Assembly: GCA_040380145.1 (NCBI GenBank)
Contig: JBEIJQ010000011.1
Location: forward strand, 1-37,019
Source of the DNA: JBEIJQ01 sp040380145
GTDB taxonomy: Bacteria; Bacteroidota; Bacteroidia; Chitinophagales; Saprospiraceae
Direction of reading: 5' to 3'
DNA length: 37,019 nucleotides
The first letter of the stretch is position 1. Each line of letters begins with the position of its first letter. The position numbers and the translations under genes are program-made. The notes under the pieces were generated by a model. It saw only the letters and a list, made by a program, of their open reading frames with translations, had not been told where the DNA came from and made no database searches. Shown here piece by piece: positions 1 to 7,132 of this stretch.

Positions 1-462
1 AACCTGACCAAGAACACGGAGGATGCCAAGGATCTCTGCCAGGAAACTGCTTTTCGTGCCATCACGAATCAAGACAAGTTCCGTCCCGGCACGAATTTCA
101 AAGCGTGGTTGTTCACGATCATGAAGAACATTTTCATCAACAACTACCGCAAGCGCCTCAAGGCCAACACGGTAGCGGATACCACCGAAAACCAGTTTTA
201 CCTCAATTCGGCCGACAAGAGCGTGGGCAACGAGGCAGAAACGGGCATGTTGATGAAAGAACTGCAAGTGTTGATCGATTCTTTGGAAGACAGTATCCGG
301 GTGCCTTTTCTGATGCACTACTACGGATACAAGTATCAAGAGATCGCCGAACACTTGTCGCTTCCCCTCGGAACCGTCAAAAGCCGCATTTTCTTCGCCC
401 GCAAGGAACTGAAGGCAATGATCGAGGACGGATACGGTTCCGTTTACCAGGTACGGGTGTAG
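1..462 (+). CDS. ECF-type RNA polymerase sigma factor, 5'-truncated by the window edge
   Basis: The reading frame is open from the first base and ends at TAG 460-462, giving the last 153 residues of a sigma-70 family protein. What remains shows the end of region 2 (the DLCQETAFRA and FKAWLFTIMKN segments) and a complete region 4 helix-turn-helix near the C terminus (YQEIAEHLSLPLGTVKSRIF), which contacts the -35/-33 promoter element. The short linker between regions 2 and 4, with no region 3, is the ECF layout. The family directs RNA polymerase to specific promoters, often with an anti-sigma partner; no partner is visible downstream, because a strong terminator follows at once. The true start lies outside the window. 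Family confident, target regulon unknown. Confidence 0.9.
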   Translation, partial: NLTKNTEDAKDLCQETAFRAITNQDKFRPGTNFKAWLFTIMKNIFINNYRKRLKANTVADTTENQFYLNSADKSVGNEAETGMLMKELQVLIDSLEDSIRVPFLMHYYGYKYQEIAEHLSLPLGTVKSRIFFARKELKAMIEDGYGSVYQVRV

Positions 463-480
463 AGTCTCTTTATTATAGTA

Positions 481-520
481 AAAAGCCCCGGCGCATCATT
501 GCGCGGGGCTTTTGTTTTTT
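481..520 (+). terminator. Rho-independent terminator after the sigma factor gene
   Basis: The arm AAAAGCCCCGGCGCA (481-495) pairs with TGCGCGGGGCTTTT (500-513) across a four-base TCAT loop, with one unpaired G in the left arm. A T-rich tract follows (511-520 and beyond). It starts 18 bases after the sigma factor stop codon and separates that gene from the next. Confidence 0.85.
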
Positions 521-590
521 ATTTTCTTCCCTTCAAAAGAAAATATTTCATGAACTTGGGTAAAATTTGCGCATCCAATCGTTCAGGAAC

Positions 591-2621
591 ATGGACAAAA
601 AACATACCCCCGCCCCCAAGAAACCAGCTGAAACCAAACACGCGCCCGGACAGCCGCTCGGTCGGTCTTTTTCTCTCGACCCTTGGTATCCCTGGATCGC
701 CTTGACGATCACGTTCGCGGTCTATTTGCCCAACTTGGGCGCCGATTTTACGAACTGGGACGACCAGCACTACGTGTACGAAAATACGGTGCTGCAGACG
801 CCGGGCAAATTGGGCGAGCTGCTTTCCAAACCTTTCGCGGGCAACTGGCACCCGCTCACGATGCTGAGCCTGTGGATCAACTTCCAGATCTCGGGGATTT
901 CGCCGTGGTCGTACCACCTGTTGAACATTCTGCTGCACTTGGGCAACGTTTTCCTCGTTTGGCACTTGGCCCACCGCTTGTCCAAAGGAAATGCCGCGGT
1001 GGCCTTCGGCACGGCCCTGCTGTTCGGGGTGCACCCGCTGCACGTGGAGTCGGTGGCCTGGATCGCCGAGCGCAAAGACGTGCTGTACGGGTTTTTCTTC
1101 TTGTTGGGGCTGGCGCAGTGGCTGCGCTATACCGAGAAAAACAACTGGTTCGCCTATGCGCTGGCGATGGTGTTTTTCGTGCTGTCGGCCTTGGCCAAGC
1201 CGGCCGCGGTCGTGTTTCCGTTGGCCGTGGCCGCCATAGACTGGTACCAAAAACGGACTTTTGACCTGCGTTTCTGGTTGGACAAACTGCCGCTGCTGTT
1301 GGTATCCGGTGTTTTTGCCTACATCACGCTCAACACCCAAGGCGAGGTCGGGGCCACGGATCTTGTGGAAAAGCTCGGCTGGGGCCGGCGGATCCTGTAT
1401 GCCTGTTACGGCCTGATGATGTACCTGGTCAAGACCGTGGTGCCCTACCCCTTGGTCACATTCTACCCGTTGCCGGGGATGAACACGCCCTTGCCGTGGC
1501 CCTACCTGGTGGCCCCTGTTTTCGTGGGCGCCCTTGCATTTGCAGGCTTTTATTGGGGGAGGGCCCGTCGCGAACTGTCGTTCGGACTGCTTTTTTACCT
1601 GTTCAACCTGCTGTTGGTGATCCAGCTGGTTCCCGTGGGCAGCGCCATCATTTCCGACCGATACAGTTACATGCCCCACTTCGGGGTGTTCTTTGGGGCC
1701 ATGGCCCTGTTGTCGGAATCCGCTGCGGGCCGGCGTGGCGCCGCGGTTGCCGCATGGGTGCTCGGGCTGTTGTTTGCCGCCATGGCCTTTAAGCAGGTGC
1801 AATTCTGGAAAAACGGCGAGACGCTCTGGGACCATGCCATCCGCCACCTGCCCTCGCCCACGGCCTACAAAAACCGGGCGCTGCTGTACTTGGAAGCCGC
1901 GGCGGCGGCGGAGGCAGCGGCGGAAGCGGCGAAAGTGGAAGCGGCGAAAGCGGAAGCGCCGGCAGCGAAAGCGGCGGCAGCGGAAGCGGCGAAAAAAAAT
2001 TCCAAAATAATGGAGGACCTTCGCAACAAGGCGCTCGAATGCTACGACCGCTGTCTGCAGATAGATCTCAAACAGCACGAGGCGTACACCCAGCGGGGAT
2101 TGATCTTTTACGACCGCAAGCAATACGCCAAGGCCGTCGAAGAAGCGAACAAGGCCATCGAGTTGAAACCGGACTTCGTGATCGCGCTCAACAACCGCGG
2201 TATCGCCTACATGGGCCTCAACGAATTTGCCAAGGCGCTGCCCGATTTCGATCGGGCCATCACGGTGGATCCCACCTACGTCCGCGCGTTGAAAAACCGG
2301 GGAATGGCCTATTTCGAGCTGCGCCGATTCGACGAATGCATCGCCGACATGCGGAAATACATCGAGAGTGGGGCCATCGACAAGGGCGACATCCTCAACA
2401 CCATCGGGGTGGCGCAGCAGCAAAAAGGCGAGTACGAGGCGTCGTTGGAGTCTTTTGCCCAAGCCTTGCCGCTGACCGACAAAAAAGTGTCCGTATGGAT
2501 CAACCGGGCCTACAGTTACCTGATGCTCAAGCGCCAGGAAGAAGCTGTCCGCGACGGGCGCGCCGTTTTGGAGGCCGGCGGAAAACTCCCCGACGACATG
2601 CGGCGGGCCATGGGGCTGTAA
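591..2621 (+). CDS. Polytopic membrane protein with GT-C-like N terminus and C-terminal TPRs (TMTC-like)
   Basis: I start at ATG 591 (676 aa); an in-frame upstream non-ATG start at 567 lacks support. Residues 35-400 hold about ten hydrophobic segments with marks of the GT-C/TMTC-type family: an acidic first loop (NWDDQHYVYEN, about 55-65), HPLHVESVAWIAERKD (about 148-163) and SDRYSYMPHFG (about 355-365). Residues 435-469 are an Ala/Glu/Lys low-complexity linker, and 477-670 contain about five TPR units. Eukaryotic TMTC proteins are protein O-mannosyltransferases that use dolichyl-phosphate mannose; transfer of a polyprenyl-phosphate sugar to exported proteins is my inference. An imperfect -7-like element (TAAAATTTG, 561-569) precedes it. 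It converges with the next gene, leaving 16 bases between stops. Family confident, activity unproven. Confidence 0.8.
   Translation: MDKKHTPAPKKPAETKHAPGQPLGRSFSLDPWYPWIALTITFAVYLPNLGADFTNWDDQHYVYENTVLQTPGKLGELLSKPFAGNWHPLTMLSLWINFQISGISPWSYHLLNILLHLGNVFLVWHLAHRLSKGNAAVAFGTALLFGVHPLHVESVAWIAERKDVLYGFFFLLGLAQWLRYTEKNNWFAYALAMVFFVLSALAKPAAVVFPLAVAAIDWYQKRTFDLRFWLDKLPLLLVSGVFAYITLNTQGEVGATDLVEKLGWGRRILYACYGLMMYLVKTVVPYPLVTFYPLPGMNTPLPWPYLVAPVFVGALAFAGFYWGRARRELSFGLLFYLFNLLLVIQLVPVGSAIISDRYSYMPHFGVFFGAMALLSESAAGRRGAAVAAWVLGLLFAAMAFKQVQFWKNGETLWDHAIRHLPSPTAYKNRALLYLEAAAAAEAAAEAAKVEAAKAEAPAAKAAAAEAAKKNSKIMEDLRNKALECYDRCLQIDLKQHEAYTQRGLIFYDRKQYAKAVEEANKAIELKPDFVIALNNRGIAYMGLNEFAKALPDFDRAITVDPTYVRALKNRGMAYFELRRFDECIADMRKYIESGAIDKGDILNTIGVAQQQKGEYEASLESFAQALPLTDKKVSVWINRAYSYLMLKRQEEAVRDGRAVLEAGGKLPDDMRRAMGL
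1893..1997 (+). repeat. Low-complexity GCG/GAA-rich coding repeat (Ala/Glu/Lys linker)
   Basis: An imperfect run of GCGGCG and GAAGCGGCG units encodes residues about 435-469 of the TMTC-like protein. It separates the membrane part from the TPR part and probably forms a helical or flexible spacer. Such tracts can change length by strand slippage. Confidence 0.75.
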
Positions 2622-2637
2622 AAGGGGGAAATCGCTG

Positions 2638-3657
2638 CTACGGCTCGGGTTCCGTGAAATTTCGGCCGGCCTTGACGGCTTCCAGATAGCGGCGTGCCGT
2701 TCCGCGGATGGAAACATCGAGGGGCGTGAACACGAAATCCTCGAGCGCCTCGACGATCTTGCTGTTGTCGTAATAGCATTTGGCCGTTGAAGACCGGGCG
2801 GTTTCCTCGGTCAGCAGGGGTTTTTCGCCGGTCCATTTGGAGCGCAGCCAATCGGCCCTCCAAGCAAGGGCCGTGAGCAAGGGCGTGGCCTGGCGCTGAG
2901 GCGGCTTTTGGTCGAGCGCCGCGGCTATTTTCGACAAAAAGGATTTGTACGAAAGATTTTCCCCGCTGAGGATGAAGCGTTCTCCCGAAATGTCGGATTC
3001 GATCAGTCGGAGCATGGCCGCCACCACATCGCGCACATCCACGAAGCCGGTCACGCCGGTGGGATAAAAATCCATTCCTTTGTGCACCTGTCGGAAAAAA
3101 CGCCCCGATGCCTGGTCCCAGCGCCCGGCGCCGATGATGATGGCGGGATTGACGATCACCACGTCGAGGCCCTCTTCCTGTCCGCGCCACACTTCGCATT
3201 CGGCGAGGAACTTGGTGTGGCCGTAAGCGGTGTTCAGAGGACTGTTTTCCCAGCGAGCCTCTTCGTTCACATGGGGGCGGTTGGCCTGGCGGCTCAGCGC
3301 GGCGATGGAACTGACGAAAAGCAGTTTTTTGACCTTGGCCTCCAGGGCGGCGTTGACGACATTGGCGGTTCCATCGACATTGATCTTGGCCATCCGCTTG
3401 CGGTCGGCCGGATCGAACGAGACCATGGCCGCGCAGTGCATCACATAGTCCACTCCTTGGAGCGCCTCTTCGAGCGAAACCACATCCAGCACATCGCCTT
3501 CCACCCACTCGATCTTGTCGCGGATCGAATCGACGAGGTCCATCGGGCTGTCGGGCCTGCGCAGGGCACGCACCCGCTCACCGTTGTCCACCAAGCAGTG
3601 GAGCAGGTGCGCGCCGAGGAATCCGGTGCCGCCGGTGACGAGGAACAATTTCTTCAT
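2638..3657 (-). CDS. Extended short-chain dehydrogenase/reductase (NAD-dependent epimerase/dehydratase family)
   Basis: A 339-aa protein with the extended-SDR plan. It has a Rossmann nucleotide-binding motif TGGTGFLG (8-15), an acidic DVLD segment after beta-3, Ser116/117 in the active-site strand, and the catalytic pair Tyr145-x-x-x-Lys149 (YGHTK). Overall it resembles dihydroflavonol-4-reductase-like NAD(P)-dependent sugar or ketone reductases. No signal peptide or membrane segment is seen, so it should be cytoplasmic. It starts at ATG 3657, just five bases after a perfect TATTTTTG promoter element. It converges with the TMTC-like gene and stands alone. The substrate cannot be read from the sequence. 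Confidence 0.88.
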   Translation of the reverse strand: MKKLFLVTGGTGFLGAHLLHCLVDNGERVRALRRPDSPMDLVDSIRDKIEWVEGDVLDVVSLEEALQGVDYVMHCAAMVSFDPADRKRMAKINVDGTANVVNAALEAKVKKLLFVSSIAALSRQANRPHVNEEARWENSPLNTAYGHTKFLAECEVWRGQEEGLDVVIVNPAIIIGAGRWDQASGRFFRQVHKGMDFYPTGVTGFVDVRDVVAAMLRLIESDISGERFILSGENLSYKSFLSKIAAALDQKPPQRQATPLLTALAWRADWLRSKWTGEKPLLTEETARSSTAKCYYDNSKIVEALEDFVFTPLDVSIRGTARRYLEAVKAGRNFTEPEP

Positions 3658-3984
3658 TGGGACAAAAATAGCAAGTTTTTATTCCCGTCCAAGAAGTATG
3701 TACCCATTGGAAAAAGCAAACAATACCGCAGGCAAAAAAATGCATTGAGATGTTTTTGGAAAAAGGCTTTCACGGGAATTTGCGGGAAGCGCAGGTGATC
3801 GAGGCTTTTTCCGATTTTTTTGTGGTAAAAAAAGATTTTTTCGATCGGTATTTTCCCTTTCCAAGGGCGGTTGTTGCCCCAAACAGGAGTTGAATTTGCT
3901 TTTTTAGGTAAAAAAAGGAGTTGAAACGGGTACAATTATTCTTTTTCTGTCATTAAAGGTGATTTTTTCAAAAAAAACGAGACC
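3658..3984. other. AT-rich intergenic region between divergent SDR and ComF-like genes
   Basis: This 327-base gap is A/T-rich, unlike its neighbours. It holds the SDR promoter element at 3663-3670, a small CCCTT/AAGGG hairpin (3855-3867), and a direct repeat AGGAGTTGAA at 3885-3894 and 3916-3925. I see no convincing TAnnTTTG element facing the ComF-like gene and no credible small gene. Confidence 0.5.
3663..3670 (-). promoter_or_regulatory. Bacteroidota -7 promoter element (TATTTTTG) for the SDR gene
   Basis: On the minus strand this is an exact match to TAnnTTTG, the -7 consensus of Bacteroidota primary sigma promoters. Its last base is five bases from the ATG at 3657, so transcription would begin at or next to the start codon (a leaderless or nearly leaderless mRNA). 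Confidence 0.6.
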
Positions 3985-4692
3985 ATGAAAGCGATTCCCG
4001 TGCTGCGCCGAGCGGCCTATGATGCCGTCGGGCTTTTTTTTCCGAAGACCTGTCGGGCCTGCGACCGGCACTTGCCGCCCCGCCACGACACCCTGTGCGT
4101 GGGATGCCGGCTCCGGTTGCCCCGGACAGGTTTTTCGCAGATGGACGACAACCCCGTCCTCGGTCGTTTTTGGGGCCGCGTCGATGTTAGGTACGCCTCT
4201 GCGCTGCTGTATTTCGTCAAAGAAGGGCAGGCCCAACGCCTGTTGCACCGGCTCAAATACGAGGGCCGTCGGGATGTCGGGCATTACTTGGGCCGCCTGT
4301 TGGGCGAGGAACTGCTGGCCTCCCCTTACCTGCCGCCGGTGGACGCGCTGGTGCCCGCGCCGTTGCATCCCGAGCGCGAGCGGGCGCGGGGCTACAACCA
4401 AGCTGCCGTGATCGCCGAGGGCATCGCCGCCGCGTTGGATCGGCCTTTGGCGGCAGGTGCGCTGCGGCGCGTGGCCGCCACCCGGACCCAGACCCGAATG
4501 GCCCGGCACGAACGATTCGGCAATGTTTCGGACGCCTTCGCCGTAGCGGATCCGGAGGCACTGCGCGGCCGCCACCTCCTGCTCGTGGACGACGTCATCA
4601 CCACCGGTGCCACCGTCGAGGCCTGCGCCCATGCCCTGCTGTCCCTGCCGGGCACCACCGTGAGCGTGGCCGCCCTTGCCTTGGCCTTGTGA
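3985..4692 (+). CDS. ComF family phosphoribosyltransferase-like protein
   Basis: A 235-aa protein with the two ComF hallmarks. An N-terminal zinc-ribbon-like cysteine set is present (Cys23, Cys26, Cys38, Cys41), and the C-terminal phosphoribosyltransferase domain carries the PRPP-binding loop LLLVDDVITTGAT (198-210). The family motif around VPAPLHPERERARGYNQ (123-139) is also present. ComF proteins are linked to natural transformation in some bacteria, where they are thought to act in single-stranded DNA handling; in Bacteroidota the role is mostly unassigned. Predicted cytoplasmic. It precedes an alpha/beta hydrolase by 114 bases, with a candidate promoter in the gap, so the two may be transcribed separately. 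Family very likely; I give no symbol because role and orthology are unproven. Confidence 0.85.
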   Translation: MKAIPVLRRAAYDAVGLFFPKTCRACDRHLPPRHDTLCVGCRLRLPRTGFSQMDDNPVLGRFWGRVDVRYASALLYFVKEGQAQRLLHRLKYEGRRDVGHYLGRLLGEELLASPYLPPVDALVPAPLHPERERARGYNQAAVIAEGIAAALDRPLAAGALRRVAATRTQTRMARHERFGNVSDAFAVADPEALRGRHLLLVDDVITTGATVEACAHALLSLPGTTVSVAALALAL

Positions 4693-4711
4693 ACAAACCG
4701 CCCGTTCCCGA

Positions 4712-4739
4712 TTGTTTGTTGTGGGTTCGGATAATTTTG
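4712..4739 (+). promoter_or_regulatory. Candidate -33/-7 promoter for the alpha/beta hydrolase gene
   Basis: TTG at 4712-4714 lies 17 bases upstream of TAATTTTG (4732-4739), an exact TAnnTTTG match. A second, one-mismatch copy (TATCCTTG) follows at 4742-4749. The start codon is at 4807. Confidence 0.55.
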
Positions 4740-4806
4740 TTTATCCTTGCAAAAAAACCTGTCTTGCCGAAGGGAACCCTTCTGCGGCAAGAAATCGCCC
4801 GAAAAC

Positions 4807-5643
4807 ATGCCCACCCGTTTCGAGATCCCGTTCAAGCAGTCCGTCGTCAGCGGCGTCCGTTTCGGCAACGGGCCGAAGCTGATGATCGGCGTGCACGGGT
4901 TTGCCGATCGGGCCACGGCTTTTTTGCCGTTGAGCAACGCCCTGAAAGATCGGTACACGGTATTTTGCCTGGACCTGCCCTTTCACGGCGAGACCAAATG
5001 GCGGGGCAGCGATTTCGGCCGGTCCGACCTGGTGCAGCTTATCGAGCACATCTTGTCCCAAACGGGCCACGAGCGGTTTTCGCTGATGGGCCACAGCATG
5101 GGCGGGCGGATCGCGCTCAACCTGGTACCGGTCTTCCGCGACCGGATAGAGGGGCTGTACCTGTTTGCCTCGGCCGGTCTCCGATCGCACCTGCTGTTGC
5201 AGCGCGACTGGCTTCCGCTGATGTTCCGGCGTTGGATGCGCTGGCGACTGATCCGCTTGAAAAAGCCGCCGTTCTGGTTTTACTGGCTTAAATCCCTGCG
5301 CCTGATGCCGCGCTATGCTGCGGGGCTGCTCGAAGTGCATTTCACCACCTTGCGCCGGCGCAAGCGCCTGCTCAACACCTGGGTGTCCATGTTCGGCTTC
5401 GAGATCAATCCCAATCGCCACGCGCGCCTCATCCGCCGCTGCAGGATCCCCACTTATGTGTACATGGGCGAACAGGACACGGCCGTGCCCGTTTCCGATG
5501 GCGAGGTGTTCGTGCAGCAAGTGCCGGGCGCGAAACTGCGGATTCTTCCCGAGGGCCACAACCTGATCACCGGCACGCTTTGCCGCGCCCTTCGCGCCGA
5601 TCTGGACGGTCCGGAAAAAAATCCGGTTTCTCGGCATCATTGA
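4807..5643 (+). CDS. Alpha/beta hydrolase
   Basis: A 278-aa alpha/beta-hydrolase-fold protein. It has the oxyanion-hole HG (30-31), the nucleophile elbow GHSMGG (95-100, Ser97), a likely acid Asp224 (GEQD) and a catalytic His251 (EGHN). Residues about 125-205 form the cap and are unusually rich in Arg, Trp and Leu (for example RRWMRWRLIRLKKPP), so the cap may sit on a membrane or bind a lipid. No signal peptide is present. I chose ATG 4807 because upstream in-frame codons are non-ATG and lie over the promoter. An M28 peptidase gene follows after 18 bases, so the two are probably one operon. Substrate unknown; esterases, lipases and C-C hydrolases share this fold. Confidence 0.88.
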   Translation: MPTRFEIPFKQSVVSGVRFGNGPKLMIGVHGFADRATAFLPLSNALKDRYTVFCLDLPFHGETKWRGSDFGRSDLVQLIEHILSQTGHERFSLMGHSMGGRIALNLVPVFRDRIEGLYLFASAGLRSHLLLQRDWLPLMFRRWMRWRLIRLKKPPFWFYWLKSLRLMPRYAAGLLEVHFTTLRRRKRLLNTWVSMFGFEINPNRHARLIRRCRIPTYVYMGEQDTAVPVSDGEVFVQQVPGAKLRILPEGHNLITGTLCRALRADLDGPEKNPVSRHH

Positions 5644-5661
5644 ACTTTTCAGTAGCTGTAC

Positions 5662-6969
5662 ATGCGCCTTTTTACGATCCTTCCGTTGGTTTTGCCTTTG
5701 TGGCTGACGGCCCAATCGCCCCTCCAATTCGCCCGTCCGATATTGGATTCCCTATGCGGAAAGTCCTTCCACGGCCGGGGCTATGTGGAGCGGGGCGAAA
5801 TGCTCGCCGCCGGGTATTTGGCCCGGCAGTACCAAAAGATCGGATTGGAACCCCTGCCGGGCGCGGAAGGGTATCTCCAGCGGTTCGAACTTTCCTGCAA
5901 CACCCTGCCGGGCAAACTGCGTTTTTCGCTCGACAACAAGACGCTGGTTCCGGGACGGGACTATCTCGTGCACCCCGATGCCCCCACTTTCGACGGCAAG
6001 GGAGAACTTTTTTTCTTGGAAAAAAGCGACATCATGGACGGCAAAATGCTCTCCAAACGGCTGGCCGAGGCAAATGGTCGTTTTTTGGTGGTGGACGAGC
6101 GGCTTTTCGACCGGAAAAAAAACGCCGCGGAGAAACTTGCGCTGGAAGGACTGGAACAACTGTTGGCTTATTTCCCCAATGTGCCCGCGAAGGCGGTGCT
6201 GTGGATCGTGCCCGACAAGTTGGTCTGGTTTCCCGCACCCCAGCAGGCCAATCGGCCCATTGTACTGATTGACAAAAAGTTTTTCGGTGAAAAACGGCCC
6301 CGGCGTGCCCGTTTGCGGGTCGAGGCCGTTTTTTTCCAAAACCACCCCTCGCAGAATGTCCTCGGCAAGATCACCGGCCGTCGGTGCCCGGATTCGGTCC
6401 TGATGGTCACGGCCCATTACGACCACTTGGGCCGGATGGGCGCCGGGGTGTTTTTTCCGGGGGCCAACGACAACGCCAGCGGCGTGGCGATGCTCTTGTG
6501 CCTCGCCGAGTATTTTTCGCGGCCCGAAAACCGGCCCGACTACACCCTGGTGTTCGCTTGTTTCGGCTCCGAAGAAATCGGTCTGCTCGGTTCGCGGCAC
6601 TTTGTGGAAAACCCGCTTTTGCCCTTGGAAAACATCGCTTTCCTGCTCAATCTCGACATACTCGGCACCGGCATCGAGGGCATCACCGTGGTCAACGGCA
6701 CCGTCCACCGCGAACGGTTCGAGCGGCTGGTAGCGCTCAACGACCGCGGCGGCCTGCTCAAAAAGGTACAGGTGCGCGGCGAGGCCTGCATCAGCGACCA
6801 TTGCTTTTTCCACCGGGCCAACGTCCCCAGTTTTTATGTGTACACCATGGGCGGCATCGGCGAATACCACAATATCTTGGATCGGCCCGAAACCCTCACA
6901 CTCGAGGAGTTTCCCGACCTGCTCGTGCTCTTTTCCGAGTTTTTGCGGGAGGCACAGCGGAAGTTTTGA
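5662..6969 (+). CDS. Secreted M28 family zinc peptidase
   Basis: A 435-aa protein with an N-terminal signal peptide (hydrophobic residues 3-16, cleavage near TAQS). Residues 20-230 form a prodomain-like or PA-like region without clear motifs. The M28 catalytic domain follows with all expected metal and catalytic residues visible: His252 (AHYDH), Asp270 (GANDNASG), Glu304/305 (FGSEEIGL), Asp332 (NLDILG) and His403 (EYHNILD). The family uses two zinc ions in aminopeptidases and related exopeptidases. It should act in the periplasm or outside the cell. No T9SS C-terminal domain is seen. It follows the alpha/beta hydrolase gene by 18 bases. Family assignment is firm; specificity is not. Confidence 0.9.
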   Translation: MRLFTILPLVLPLWLTAQSPLQFARPILDSLCGKSFHGRGYVERGEMLAAGYLARQYQKIGLEPLPGAEGYLQRFELSCNTLPGKLRFSLDNKTLVPGRDYLVHPDAPTFDGKGELFFLEKSDIMDGKMLSKRLAEANGRFLVVDERLFDRKKNAAEKLALEGLEQLLAYFPNVPAKAVLWIVPDKLVWFPAPQQANRPIVLIDKKFFGEKRPRRARLRVEAVFFQNHPSQNVLGKITGRRCPDSVLMVTAHYDHLGRMGAGVFFPGANDNASGVAMLLCLAEYFSRPENRPDYTLVFACFGSEEIGLLGSRHFVENPLLPLENIAFLLNLDILGTGIEGITVVNGTVHRERFERLVALNDRGGLLKKVQVRGEACISDHCFFHRANVPSFYVYTMGGIGEYHNILDRPETLTLEEFPDLLVLFSEFLREAQRKF

Positions 6970-7132
6970 TCGATGCTATCCTACAGTGGATCCGTTTATC
7001 GGGAAAGCGTAGGCCGAAAGTCCATCGTTTGCAAAAAAGAATAAAAAAACGCACCCCTCCCTTCGATCGATATTTGCCCGGGCATGGAGAAAAACACGCA
7101 AAAAACAGCGAAATTTGCCCGAACCCACGCTT

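Noticed and set aside
519..2717. 732-aa open frame on the minus strand opposite the TMTC-like gene
   Set aside because: Its product is rich in Arg, Gln, His and Gly with a repetitive RRFRCRRF stretch that is simply the antisense of the Ala/Glu/Lys tract. The plus-strand protein has real family motifs.
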